A stretch of 64,000 nt of DNA from Pomacea canaliculata (taxonomy: Eukaryota > Mollusca > Gastropoda > Architaenioglossa > Ampullariidae). The notes below the pieces were generated by a model. It did no database searches, was not told where the DNA came from, and saw only the letters and a list, made by a program, of their open reading frames with translations. Shown piece after piece: positions 24,901 to 37,900 of the stretch. The stretch's first letter is position 1. Every line of letters begins with the position of its first letter. Where the stretch lies: the NCBI RefSeq assembly GCF_003073045.1, contig NC_037593.1, positions 3,091,525-3,155,524 on the forward strand, read 5' to 3'. A program made the translations under genes and the position numbers.

Positions 24901-27900
24901 TAAAAAAAACACCAAAACAAACAAAAAACACAATCTTACATCTAGACCCAGACTTGGAAAAGAACAGTAGAAAGTGAGGCAAAGGACATGGGAACCACAT
25001 GGGCCCAACTGAAGGGGTGCTGCCCAAAAGTGGGTCCGCTGGCAAGGTGTTGTTGTGGCCCTATGCTCCTCAAAGGAGTAACAAGGAATAAACTAACATC
25101 TAGACCATTCATATGCACACCTACATCACATACGCACAACTGACAATTCATCTGTGTTTACTTTAACTTAATAACACAAATTCTCCTGTTAGTACATGTT
25201 CAGGTATTGACAAAAGACAGGAAGCTTAGCTTTCCTGACTATTTGTTGATCACAAAAAGAAGCTAAATCCCTCTGCTTGATAGAAAGAATTAATCACCAG
25301 ATAATAATTATTATTAGAGATTATTATGTCTTGTAATGATGGTGATAGTGTAAAAGGGATTCCTTAGCACAGGGAATAACTGGAGGATGCTACACTTTTT
25401 AAATTGATGATGCCTTTACCATTTATTACGTCATTTCTTAAGCTGATTTTGAATGATGATGGTATCATTACTATTTGAGCTTAGTTTGTTGTTGATATCA
25501 TATTTCAATTTTTCGAAATGATCACAGAATTTGCACTTGATAGATTGGAAAGTGGTCACATTTTTTCTGGGACTAAGGTGGCAATTGCTTGTCTTTGTGT
25601 GCTGCAGATAAAAATCTATATAAATCTAAGCATGTATTGATCACTTTCAAGAAAAATGTTCCCCTGGTTTTGTGATACGACTGTTAATCATATGTACTTG
25701 TTGAAACTGTTTAAAGTTTTAATCCTTTATATTTTTTTAGATTTTATAGCTTTCTTTGATGTCATCTGGACTGCATGAATTTAATAATAATGAGGATTTG
25801 TATAGAGACCTTGCAAAAATGTTCTCAGGGCACTTTACATAAATCATACAGAGACTAAATCATTAACAACTATGCACCCATATTTGCACATAACAGATGC
25901 ACTCACTTCTATAACATACACTCATACGCGTTATGCATGCCTATGGTCAGGACAGGAATATAGCTATGGTACAATATTCTATCCTTTAGGATTCTGTTGC
26001 ATTTCATGGGCTTATGGGTTTCAGTGATACATCACCACTGTTAAATCGGAGCAGCAGTGAACACATGTTTGACACAATGGCCATGGAGATTGAGCAGCTG
26101 TTGACAAAGGTGAGACACTGGTTACCCATGGGCAGCAAGCTTAGCTATATATACTGTACAATATTTCAGTGTAGTGGGGAGACAGTTATGGAGGGAAAAA
26201 ATGAAAAAGGCAATAGCACAGCAGAGGAACAGATATACCTATTGTGAAGTATTGCTAACTTGGGATCCGATATAATTATATTTTTATGATGCATAATGTA
26301 ACAGATCTGTTATTGCAAATGTATAAAACTTAATGCATTTGCTGTTTTTCTGGGGGAAAATAAAATTGAAAAATTGTATGGCTTAAATGAAAATTTTTTT
26401 TATTAAAGGGAGACATATTTGGGTCAGGATTTAAAATACAAGCTTAATAACCTGTTTAATATTTGTAAGATTTTAGAATTTTTAACATTGTGCTACATTC
26501 TGTTTGACAGCTTACACAGGTGAATGACCGCATGGTGGAGTACACACAGAACATCTCCCTTAGTTCTCCTAGTGCTGCCCTACTTCACACACTGCAGAGG
26601 CACCGAGACATTCTGCAGGACTACACACACGAGTTCCAGAAAACACGTGCAAATATTACAGCTCTGAGGGAGCGGGAGGATTTGCTGGGTTCTGTTCGTA
26701 GAGAAATTAGGTGAGGGTTGTTAAAAGCATGCAAAGCTTGAAAGCTTCTGAATCTGTCCTCACTGATACCAGCTGGCATTGTGTTCATCAAATCATAAAG
26801 CCTGCTCGTTTAATTTTTTTTCATAGATTTTATGGGATTTTGTTCATCAGTATCAGGTAAATTAAGGATGAATCCTGGAGCTACAATTTTTTTTCCTTAT
26901 GCAATTTTTTTGGATTATTAGAAGAACAAAAGTTAAATCAACAGTAGTACTTAAAGTTAACTGCTGTATGCTAAGTCTCCATTATTTAGTAAATCTTAGT
27001 AAATTTGTAGACAGGATCCCCTCATATGATGGCTTAAGAGAGAGTGTGTGGGGGAGGGAAGGGGGTTAAGGAGGTGGGAAAAATACATGGAGAGGTTTTC
27101 TGATTATTTCATTTTGAATGCCTTTTGCTCTTCCAGCACTTACAAGAATTCCACAGGGTTAAGTAGGCGGACAGAGCTTTATCTGAAAGAGAATGACCAC
27201 ATAAGAAAGTAAGATTTTTATCTCATTATCAGATATAGTGTTAGTTAATATATTATGGTACTCATAATATTATTATGTTTGTGAAGGAGGAATTAATGCT
27301 AATACTGAGTAAGAAAGGGAAATCCTTTCCCCAACCTACAGTTTTAGTTTGAATACAATGGATTCGGTTGTATTTGAGAGTTTCAGCTGTTTTTTTAATT
27401 TTCTAACTACAGAATTTGTGTGCGCGTGTGCAAATTTTTTTACAGTACTTTTATGTTTTAAAGTTCTCTTTAGCTCTTCAAACTGTGGAACACACCTGCT
27501 CATGCTTGCATCTATAACAGGCAGCTAATGAATACATGACAAGCAGCACTGCACTTTTTATCACCTAAAGACAAAATATAGGCGCATTTATCATAAATAA
27601 GACAACCATAAATAAGAACAACAGCTTGAAAACTGTTAACTTGCGGAAATTGAATCAGTTATTTATCAGTAGCATTTAGACATAGTACATTATCAATTTG
27701 TTGTGACCATTGTATTGTTGCAGTCTTCCTTACTGAAATAAAGGACTAGAAGGATAATTACCATTTTGTGTTTTGGTTTTTGCCTGGGAAATAATTGTTT
27801 TTCTCCTTGCAGCTCAGAGAGACTTGTTGATGAACAGATAAGGTAAATGCAACAGAAACATTAAAAAATATTGAAGCTTTTTAAAAATAATTACATGGCT

Positions 27901-28679
27901 TCCTTTATTCTTGCATATTCCATGGACTTTTTAGTTTTATAATTTAAGAAAGGAAGAATTAATAGTTAAAGATATTGAAAAACATTTTTGTTACATAACA
28001 TATTTAGCATAGATTATATTATAGATCACTAAATGTAACTTTTACTATAATGGAAATATTGAAACAGGTGTTCTCGGTCTGTGAAACTGGGAATAATCCC
28101 TAAGATTAATCTGCAGACTAAAATATCTACAACAGCTAGCGTGCAACACTTGCCATAACTGGAATGATAATGAAAGTAGTTTGTCATTGTCATTTTAAGC
28201 TGGGACTAGCCATCTGTAGCCAGATGCATTGAAAAGAAAGATGGCAGCAACATGTTGAGAAATAAAAGACTGTTGTCTGTGTCATGAGCTTGGTGAAATA
28301 TTTTATGTTGTAGTTTCTAATAACCATTTGTTTACTGTTGACCTCACAAATCATGTGTTTTTATCCACAGCATTGCCATAGCAACAAAAGAAAACCTGAC
28401 GAGTCAAAACAAAGTACTTAGTTCCATTACCCAGCGGGTTAACAGCTTAGCCAGTATCCTTGATCTCACTCATTCTCTGTGTGTGTGTGTGTGCATGTGT
28501 GAAAAATACAAAGACAGTTTGCATTCTTGAATATATCCCTTGACTGATGTACAGATCGTTTTCCTATCATAAACAGCCTTGTTCAGAGGATAAACCTTCG
28601 CAAACGACGTGACTCCATCATTCTTGGCTGTGTCGTTGGAGTCTGCATCATTCTCCTTTTATTATACATGTTTCACTGA
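21914..28679 (+). CDS. GOSR1: Golgi SNAP receptor complex member 1 (GS28)
   Basis: Nine plus-strand exons: 21914-21941, 23111-23213, 23686-23712, 26025-26109, 26511-26710, 27137-27208, 27813-27842, 28371-28453 and 28555-28679. Phases agree throughout and the product is 250 aa, the same as human GOSR1. Recognised blocks: WEDLRKQARQLENEIDLKLV at the N-terminus, SDTSPLLNR, LQRHRDILQDYTHEFQKT, RRTELYLKENDHIRNSERL, and a C-terminal Qb-SNARE motif running into NRFPIINSLVQRINLRKRRD. A tail-anchor membrane segment (IILGCVVGVCIILLLLYMF) is followed by the final His. It acts in ER-Golgi and intra-Golgi vesicle fusion. The third exon is a 27-nt microexon; skipping it keeps the frame. An in-frame ATG at 21851 would add 21 residues, but the family starts at MAE/MAA, so 21914 is preferred. 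Confidence 0.95.
24946..25090 (+). mobile_element. LINE 3' terminal fragment in a GOSR1 intron
   Basis: The plus strand reads with breaks as the C-terminal end of a LINE ORF (RPRLGKEQ, then RTWEPHGPN, then WQGVVVALCSSKE). Related 3' ends occur at 55405-55595 and 56755-56930. Confidence 0.65.
25783..25990. repeat. Short dispersed repeat (aataataatgaggatttgtatag type)
   Basis: Begins with an ATT-rich lead, then 'ggcactttacataaatcata', the usual sequence of a very common lophotrochozoan short interspersed repeat. Related but diverged starts occur near 31920 and 37578. No coding. Confidence 0.4.
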
Positions 28680-30669
28680 CTTGAATTGTGCCATTTTTTT
28701 TAACTCTTATACTTCTTGGAGCTTGGAAACACAGGGATAGTTTACAATCCAAGAAGGGGGCCACTAAAACATTAATCTGTAAAAAAAAATAAAAAATGGT
28801 CACGTTATTAAGCATTTCACTAAAACAAAACCAGATTTAAAAAAAGACAGTTAACGTGTTCAAATGTAACAAATACCACACACCAGTTTTGATTACTACT
28901 TTATATTCTCTGCTCGTTAATCAGTACTCGATGTCCAAATTTGTGATAATATACTGCAAGTTATTTCATTAGGAGGCTGGGAGATTAAGGATCTATAAAA
29001 AAAAAGTATTAAGACCATACAGTTGTTTTCTTCTTAAAACAAAAATGAACCTATTGATGTTAGGGGTCTCTATTCTTTCAGTAGCTGGAAAATTGTTGAA
29101 AAGTAAATAAGATGTTTGGTGCAATTTTGTTTGTTTTCTAAAGGCCACTGGCCTGAGGTGATTTTATTGAAGACTGATGGTAGCCTTTGCAACCACTTTA
29201 AATTCCAAGAGCATTCAGCCCGCCCACCCAAAAAGAAGGCACTAATGAGATGTCATTAATTATAAGGAAATGTTAACATCTTGCCCTTGATCCTTTTGGC
29301 TTATGAAGTCTTCCTTTGTTTTTTGCAACACCACATCCACACAAAGCCGAGAATACTGATCATCAGATATCACTTTTTAAGTTACTGGTTGTAAAATGAC
29401 GAACATGGCATTCTTCCCTCCCCCCAACCACTCCATGATTTTGAAATTCTCTTTGAATAGCTCAAAGCTCCACAAGGTGTGCATCTTGTGGGTCCTTGTA
29501 TGCTTAGTTTTAAATGACTTCATTGTGTGTGTATATATACATGTTACAGTTGTAGAAATATGACAGAAGGGAATTTAACATTCATCTGCACATTTACCTA
29601 CATGCACATAGATGTACAGCATATATACTTCTGGCATTGTGGGATATCTGTAAATAATCTGGTAACAGTTTCTTTTGTGATGAAATTTGTTGAAATATTT
29701 ATTGTTGGCCTTTGAAGTTGATTTTAATCCCGTTGAGCCTGATTGAGTCTGTATCTTTGAGAGCAGTGTGCAAGTCCAAGTATGTGTGAAATTCAACAGA
29801 AATCAACTGGCCTTGTATTTTATTTTTTTTTTTCGCGGAGGGAACAACTCAACGTATGTAAATAAAATCAGTGATGTTATTGTTTGACTTGACTTTTATT
29901 TGCTTTTGATTAATTCATTCACAGATGTGTTCTATCTGACCTGTGCTGGTGAAACCCATACTGTTGGGGAGGTGGGTGGGAGAATTAGCTAAAAAGTTCA
30001 CAACAGAACGAGATTGCGAGTCTGACAAGGTAAGGTCAGTCTACTGCATATGTTCACTAGGCAATTCTTCCTCTACCTACCTTGGCATTGGCCTCCCTTA
30101 ATTTCTTGATGGTATTACTGTATTTTAAGTCTGCTGCTCAGATTCCTTTAATCCCAATGTTGATTTCTGCCATGCCAGCTTCCACCTTTAGACAGGGTGG
30201 CTTGCAAGTACATCAGCCTGTTGACTAAGTTGTCTTCTGTTCTCAAGCTGTAATCTGTTTCAATGTTAGTTGTTGACTGCCAAGCCAGTGATGACTTCTC
30301 ACTTGTATGTGCTGGTTTTTATTCTATATGCACTTACTGCCTGTTGGTTTGTTTGTGATGTTCTGCACTTTGTTGTCTGCCATCAAATCAATGTAGTTCG
30401 AAGTGTGGGTTCTATGTCGGTCTGCTACTGATGGAAAGTGTGGTGGTTATGATTGGTTTCTCACTGTATCAGCTGCTAATTTATTATCCACACATTGATT
30501 CTGAATTTTTTCAAGCTAAAGCCTTTCAAGTGAACATGTGCAATGTGCACACATTTTATTTGGACAGGGCCAAGTACACTTGCACATGCAAACTAAAGAT
30601 CTACCAAATTGTCTTTTATGCATTAAAGAAAATACCAAATTTCTAAAAAATCTTTCAATCACACCTGTA
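28680..30669. other. GOSR1 3' UTR and GOSR1-CENPV intergenic DNA
   Basis: AT-rich, with no supported exon. It probably starts with a 1.2-kb GOSR1 3' UTR, taking the AATAAA at 29861; an earlier A-rich AATAAA exists near 28786. Nothing else is recognised. Confidence 0.5.
29861..29866 (+). promoter_or_regulatory. Candidate GOSR1 polyadenylation signal
   Basis: AATAAA followed by a T/G-rich stretch (gtgatgttattgtttgac), as expected of a cleavage site context. Confidence 0.45.
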
Positions 30670-30675
30670 TTTATT
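30670..30675 (-). promoter_or_regulatory. Candidate polyadenylation signal of the CENPV-like gene
   Basis: AATAAA on the minus strand 26 bases after the stop codon; it would give a very short 3' UTR. Confidence 0.35.
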
Positions 30676-30700
30676 CAAACAAATATTTTAACAGTGATTA

Positions 30701-32656
30701 TCACTTGAGTTTTGAACGAGCTGGAATATCAGAATCAATGATGGCTGATTCCCAGTTGTTGCCATCAAACTTGGAAACTCGAACTTCCTTCACTGTGCCA
30801 GAGTCCAGACAATGGGGCATCACTCCTGAAAGTCATACACGACAAGATGCCTTAATTGCTTCTTCCATGCCTACTGGGTGGCAACACATGGACCATGCAG
30901 CTTGTGTGGCAATATTGGTGTGTGTATGTTTTCTCTAGGTCAAACATTTCAGAGTTAAACTGTTCAGTTTGGTATGTCTGCACACAAATATACTTAAGCA
31001 AATAAAAATGAGAGAGAAAGCTATACCATATCCATCAGGGTTGGATCTGGGACTGTAGAAGCTTTGCACCCCACAAATCTTGCAGAACAGGTGTTTTGCC
31101 ACCCCTGTGTTGAAGGTGTATGTTGTTAGGCTGTCAGCACCCTGTTATCAATTAATCATCATTTTTTTTTTTATACTGTCTCCACTGAATTTGAAACCAA
31201 TACCTTAATAGTAGAAAAAGCAGATAAAGTTAAATTGCAAATATGGGAGGGTGCATGTGTGTGCAATGCGTACACATACAGTAAACTGCTCGAGTAAATC
31301 TGGTCATAAATGTTACCTGTAAAAGCTGGAACTTAGACTCTGGAACAATGAAGTGGATGTTTTGTTTTTTGACACAGATGCTACAGCTGAAAAAGGAATA
31401 ACGTGAAAAATGGAGTAGATTACTGTCGAAAAGTTATAAAAGTTTGTTAATACTCCATTACATTTCAAGTCTGAAGGTGAATACACAGTAATAACAAATA
31501 TGATTTACACAGCACATACGCTCATAAGGAGTGTGCTGTTAATGCTTAAGGCATGAATATACAAAGGACAGAAGGATAAACAACAGTACTGATAAAAGAC
31601 AAATATAGAAAATGTAAATGGGAATCTGGCAACGAGAAATGAGGGTTAGAAGAGGAAAATGGATAGGGAAGTTTGAAGATGGACTAGCTTTATGCAGATT
31701 GTTGGTAGGGTAGGAGTAATGCTCAAGGAAGAGGTGCATCTTTAGTGCACATTTGAAGGATTCAGTGGTGGATATTGAAAGGTAGAGAGTTCGATTGTTT
31801 TGCTGCACAGTACAGTTCTGTTACCATGTTCTGGTGAGAGGAAGTAATGCTGATAAATTTGGCAAGCTAGCATAGTGAAACTAAACAAGATACAGGTAAA
31901 CAATAAAGAGTACTACAGCCTAGAATTTAATAATATGCAATTTATGTAGCACAGAATCTCACTCATACAAGATGCACTCAGTACTTGAAAAGTTTAAAAG
32001 ATTTAATTGTGGGTAGTAAAAGGGGTGAGAGGTCCACTACTTTGCTGCACCTTTGCCAAAATGCTGGTGATCTTGTTATTGTTTAAGTGACAGTAATAAG
32101 TAGCAAGTGTTGGTCAAATGAAGTTTTCTTGCTGGTATATAGGGGAAGAAAAAGGCAGGTCAACTAGTTTTCTGTTGTAAGACAAATGGTTCACCAAATC
32201 TAGGGCACTGCAGGTGTGTGGAAAGTTCCTAATTCTTTGAAAAACTAAAAGAGATAAACCTCTTGTCACAGTTAAGTGAGAAATTGGTCATTGAGCAAAA
32301 ATAAAGGAAGTGTCCATGTATGAAGCCATTTGTAGCATTTTTTATTTGTAGACAACATAATATTGGTGCAATAAGAGATTTGTAATATATTATTATTACT
32401 GTCATGTTTTATGCAGTATAAAAGGGTGTTGCGAACGAACATAAATACCAAAACCTATGATCCTCACCATCTTAATAACTAGCGTTTTATCGTTTAACTC
32501 GCTTTGACAAATGCAAGCTGACCATGGAGGAAGGTTAATGTTAAAGCCAGACGACACTTACTTACAGTTCACAGCCTCAATTACAGCAGGCGCCCAAACT
32601 TTATAACGTACAGCTCTACAGTGGCATCCTCCCGTGTGACACACCTCGTCCCCCAT
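30701..32656 (-). CDS. CENPV-like GFA-domain zinc-binding protein
   Basis: Four minus-strand exons: 32562-32656, 31317-31380, 31027-31141 and 30701-30825. All phases agree and the product is 132 aa. It covers almost exactly the GFA (glutathione-dependent formaldehyde-activating-like) fold of CENPV, without the long N-terminal extension of human CENPV (275 aa). Matching blocks: CHTGGCHCRAVRYKVWA at the start, KKQNIHFIVPESKFQLL, LTTYTFNTGVAKHLFCKICG, QSFYSPRSNPDGYG and MPHCLDSGTV. Likely zinc ligands are Cys11 and Cys13, Cys31 and Cys34, Cys73 and Cys76, and Cys97. The donor of exon 1 is chosen two codons into a GTAAGTAAG run because only that site keeps frame with exon 2. Function in molluscs is unknown; human CENPV stabilises microtubules and binds centromeres, while GFA enzymes use glutathione adducts. 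Confidence 0.88.
31486..32060. repeat. Diverged duplicated repeat in the CENPV-like intron
   Basis: Two partly similar segments, roughly 31700-31810 and 31960-32060. Each has 'tttgaa/aaag ... attc/ttta ... ggtagaga or gggtgagag ... actttgctgcac' in the same order. It reads as a dispersed repeat present twice. The boundaries are uncertain. Confidence 0.35.
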
Positions 32657-32790
32657 CTTGAAACTATTTAAAGCTCAGAAATTTAGCGCGCGCTGATTGG
32701 CTGCTGACATGACTTCCGGTTCCTCGCTTGTGTGTTGTCTGTGTTTCACTCCGAGCCAACAACTAAAGCAGTTCGTAATATCGCGGCAAG

Positions 32791-32908
32791 GCACCCAACC
32801 CTGTAAACATATGCCACACGCAATTCGTGCCCGAGGCGGGAGCTGAACCTACGACACCCAACCTTCACTGTATCGATGACAGGCGTTAACCGTTGCGCCA
32901 CCGGTCCC
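32791..32908 (-). mobile_element. 5' part of the tRNA-derived SINE family seen at 5962
   Basis: On the minus strand it begins GGGACCGGTGGCGCAACGGT (A box) and carries GGTTCAGCTCC (B box) and CTCGGGCACG, in the same order as the full copy at 5962-6284. It is truncated before the 3' half and lies about 135 bp upstream of the CENPV-like start. Confidence 0.8.
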
Positions 32909-33179
32909 TTAATTGCTTGTACAGGGAGAGAGAGAGAAGGAAATTTGTGAGATAACGCTTTAACCTCGCTTCAGGACATATTGTTTGGGTTTTAATTAAT
33001 TGTTGTGTTCTAGTCTTATCGATAGCATGTGGCTGCAACGTATATTCTTTTGCAAAGAGAGTATACCTACTTACAGTGGTCCCAAAAGAATCTTAGATGG
33101 TCAACTCGATCTGAAGTGTGTGAAAACAGTCACACGACTGCACTGATTTTAATCTTTTGTTAATATCAGTTGAAGAACG

Positions 33180-33370
33180 TTCGTAGTCTATCAGTTAGGG
33201 CACTCAATTTCAGAGCATATCGATCAGTGTAACACTCGGAGTTTGACTCGCTTTTTATCCCCACGTCGCATGCCCCAAAGTCAGGGCATGAATGACCGTC
33301 TTGTTATGTTCTGCACACAACGGCTGAAAGGGTCATCTCATAATAGACGATATAAAAGGGCCTTTTTTTC
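33180..33370 (+). mobile_element. Possible tRNA-derived SINE
   Basis: TAGTCTATCAGTTAGGGCAC followed some 50 bases on by GGAGTTTGACTCG resembles an A box/B box pair. The downstream part has 'gggcatgaatgaccgtcttg'. The family is not recognised. Confidence 0.35.
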
Positions 33371-34939
33371 TGATCGATCAGAGTATGTAATCTGCAGAAA
33401 AGGAGAGGTGGGATCTATCTTTATGTAGTACTTAATTTTCACAACTTTATGTGGCTCATGGCACTGCATGCTAATTGAACCGTGTATTTGATTCAAAATA
33501 GAAATCAATGAAGTAGATTTTTAAAAAATCTCACCATACTGTCTTTATTTTGCCACAGACCTCGACAATGGATTATTGTGCAGTGAAGACTACTGTTAGT
33601 GTCAGCATGACAATAAAATATAGAAGGCATCACAAATTTAATATGATGACAAAATACCTCACAGTAAAACTTGCTACCAATGTAAATCTTTCTTAAAAGA
33701 AATTCTTTTTGTTAAACTCTTAATCTTCTGAGTTTATCTACACACTAATTCTTTTCGTTTACAAACTACATTTCACTTCTACCCACTAATGGGATGACCA
33801 TTTTAGAAATTGTACCCTGTAGGATCATGTAAATAGTCTTATTCACCTTAACAATATTCAAGAACTTTCATTCTTTATCTATTTTACAAGAAATAAAAAC
33901 ACGTTTAGGACAGCAGTCTTCAAAGATTTTAAGTAGTGCAAGGTCATTACATTTACACATTATCAATACCACTGTCAATCTTGAACACATTGCAAGTATG
34001 TTTCTATTTCTATTATTAAAATATTGTTATCTCTTACAAAAATGTTTCCATGCAAAGAAAAGAATCAGTTGTCACATAGTTTTTCTTAAGGTCATATATC
34101 AGCAAAAAGTGAACTGTTTTATATATTAGCTGCACCTAGACAAACTCCTGTATCTTGTCTGTTACAATTAAGCCCTACACCTGGAATACCATAAGAAAAC
34201 TGCAATAGTTTTTCCCCAACTAAAGATAGTGCCTAAAATATCTGCATAAGGTAAAATAATAAGATAAGAATTGGTATAGCACATTTGGTGAGTTGCAGAC
34301 AGTTAAAAAAAAAACCAAAACACGTGTTTAAATTAGTCCTTGGCAAAGAAAACCCACCACTAAACTAATCTTCAAGTTGTCGTAACCTACAACAATGAAT
34401 AATTGTCAATAAACTAGACAATAAAAGGGTGGAACAATTACTGAATTTAAAAACAAAGCATCTTGTGCTACTCATGAGCATTAAAACGTTACAAATGTAA
34501 CATAAGAATAAGAAGCAGTACATGTTCAGAAGACGTCCTGCAGTTTACATGTCTTTTCTGATCAGATCTCTCTGAACAGTATGTTTCTAAAGAAAATAAA
34601 GCGTACATGCACACACACACACAAATTCTACAGAACTTGTAATAAATCGGGACATACGTACATACCCCCTCCCTTCCATGTAAATCCCAACTTTAAAACT
34701 TCATTGTTTTTAATGTCCTAAAATGCTCCGATGGGGGTGAATAGGAACAAGAAGTGGTCACACTAAAATCTAGCTCTGTATGAGCAACAGCTTATGTAAA
34801 ATTCATCCACTGTTAACATCATCTGCAGCCTGATACTCTGCTCATTTCCAGTCTTGTATTTCTGCTGGGTTTAAGCAAATGTTGCAAAAAACATGGAGAA
34901 GATGAATTCCTTAAAATTGAAAATTAAATGCACATGCCA

Positions 34940-37900
34940 TTATTTTTTCTTCCCCTTCACTTTGTCTCTTATGTGTCTGAATATGTTTCTCATCTTTTCA
35001 AATGTCCCCACAGAATCCGGCAGATTCTCGAAAGGTATGTGATCCTCGATGCCCTGACTAAACTTTTCTGGTGTAGGCAAGACTTTGAAGCTGTTATTTT
35101 TTATCATGATTGGTGTACCATAGTCTTTTGATATCGAAGTGGTAGACATGAAAGAAAAATTTGTCTGCCTCAAGATTTCCGCGTCCGAGACAGATTCATT
35201 TGCAGATGGTGTTACATCTACACTGTTGTCTACACCTTTGGTGCTGTCATTGGATGATGGTGTAGTGGCGCCGTTGCTTTCAAGGCTTTCATTACCAAGC
35301 TCCTGCACCAGCTGTAAATACTGCTCCTGCAGTTTGTCCATTGAAGGGCTTTCCCTCCCATCATTCTGACCAGCCTTACTTTCCGATGGCTGCTGGGACT
35401 GTGGCACATCCTCTGCTGCACACCCAGTAAGCATGTTAAGAATTCACAGCCAACTAGTGTTTGTTATAGGTGTACTGTGTAATATTCTCTGCCTCTGTCT
35501 AAAAAGTATTTTTAATCAAAAGTTCACTGCCTGCCTTTTTTTAGCCTCTATTGCAAGTTATCAAATAAAAGAAGCAAAACTGGACTCCTTGACTATCATG
35601 ACTTGTGATGCCTATAAGTGTCCAATCATGTAACTGGAGGTAAAAATGACATAAATATTGTTGTGCTGAGTGAGCTCTGTGATTTAAGGTGAGATTTTAC
35701 ACTACCTAAACAAACATAAATAAATCTGAACATGCTCTACCCTTAACTGAGAATGTACTCGTGAAGGTGTGTAATAATTTATGAAAGGAAAATGTCTGAA
35801 GTAAACTGCACAGGACCCAACTTTCCATTTACAGGGTTTTGCAGTTTACAGCCTTTTTAAACTGATAAGTAATCTTTATTCGGACATGGAAAACACAAAT
35901 TATGATATGCAATGCAATAGGTCTGCAAAGCACCATTCATACCATCTTCCACTTCCATGTCTACTTCAGTTTTAATGCGTTTCTTCTTCTCTGCCTCCTC
36001 ATCTTCTAGACTACGCTTTTTTGCTGCATGCTGCTGAAAATACATATGCATCTTGATGAAGTTTTCGTTTGCTAATAAATATGAAACATGCCTGAGCTAC
36101 TCACTTTTTGTCCACATAACAAATAAAATATTTTGATAAGTCAAAATGAACTATTCAGAATCAAGTGCATGAAATCTTACAGAAAAACAATGGGCATGTA
36201 GTTTTTCCCACATTTCAGCAGCTGGTCATGAATAAAATTATCATCAAGCTTTAAGTTACAGCTACATCTACCACCACATCCACTAAACTAACCTTGCTGA
36301 TCGTGTCTTCCATTAATGTCTTTTTCAGCTGATGTTGTTGAATAGGTGGCATGCCATTGATAACACTATCATCCACAAACCCCAAAGGGACAGGTACTGT
36401 GAAGCCAGGGTATTCTATGATCTTCTGAATGTCATATGTGTCTGTTCCTAGAGATCATGAAATTAACTGACATTTGTAATGGGCAACATATTCTCTAAAC
36501 AGAATAAACATAGTATACACAGCATACAGTTTATATGATAAGCACCTTTCTAAAGTAGTCCACAAGGTATATAATTCACAATGCAACATAAAACTATCCA
36601 TGTTCACAATCCACAAAATGATAATAAACTAACGCTTTATCTCACCAACAAATGATAAATCAAAGCATTTGACAAAAAATATCGACAGAATAACATACAT
36701 GAATGGATGTAACACAACATGCAAATTTTATGTCTATAGAATGACAAATGGGATAATGAAAAATATGATAAATAACAATAAGCATGCAAAAAAGGACAGA
36801 TGCTAAAGAGTTTACAAAGCAGCTTTAGCCTGACTTATCTGTACTCACCTCCATAATCAGAGCTTGGTTCTCCCACCTCTCCATCTTCTAAACTCTCTCC
36901 TCTCAGGTCGGTCTCTAAACACATTTAATATTGAAACATATAAGCTGAGAAGAACACTTGACAGCAATCGAAACAGAACAATGGACTCTAAGAACATAAT
37001 CAGAACAAGATAACCAGAACAAGAGAAATAAAACACAGCCTCAATACTCAGGCAATTAGTGATGACAACTTTTAATAACTATAATAATGATCGTAAATGC
37101 ACTTTTATTGCGCATTTCCCTGCATATTTAAGGCAAGCTTTACACTTTCCTGAAAAATCGGCTAAAAACACAAAATGATGAATCGCTGTTTAGGCTGTGA
37201 CTGATAATGGCAGAGTTGAGATTGGTTGATCCAGGAAAACTTAGATCCCTAGTCTTTAAGTCTGAGTAATAATACACAGCATCAGGCTTAAAACTTTACT
37301 AGAGCAGAAATATTTCTCTTTTTCAGAAGACTTTGTTTACTTGACGCTTCTAATTCTCAAAATGTGACCAGATACCAGAGAACTTGCAAGATAAAAGCCA
37401 TCAAATTTTGAAATTTTCATCCTGGCATTCTAAGAAGTAAAAACTGAAATGTTTGATATGCCTAATGAACACAATTCCATTTCTATTTGCTGACGCCATA
37501 ATGTGTATGATACTCGTTAAGAAAAATGTTCTTAAAGCTTGTGCAGTGAGGAACTCAGTTCTCAAGAGTTCTAGTGCTTGGTGTTAATAATAATAATATG
37601 TCGATTGGTATAGTGCGTTTCCCCACTGTTAAAGGCAGGCTCAAAGCGCTAGGCATGACTGTCCACTGTTCAAGGCGATGGACGAAACTACAGTAATGTG
37701 GGAGAACAGTCTCATGCTGTAGCTACTAAGTTAATACAACTTTTTTCTGTGCATAAGACAACTCATGACAAAAGTTTTCTAGATCAATCCATTTAACAGG
37801 CACCTACAGTTTTGTTGGCTAGTGCTCAGCTAGATGCCCTGTGGTTGTATCGTTGGGACCTTAAGCCTATTCCTGTATATAGCTGATAGACACAGGCCAT

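Larger units (their letters stand above)
32657..33543. other. CENPV-like promoter side and intergenic DNA
   Basis: Upstream of the CENPV-like ATG. Holds a GCGCGCGC patch near 32688 and two SINE-like segments (32791-32908, 33180-33370), and reaches the likely ZCCHC8 polyadenylation site (tttatt at 33544). No gene is supported. Confidence 0.4.
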
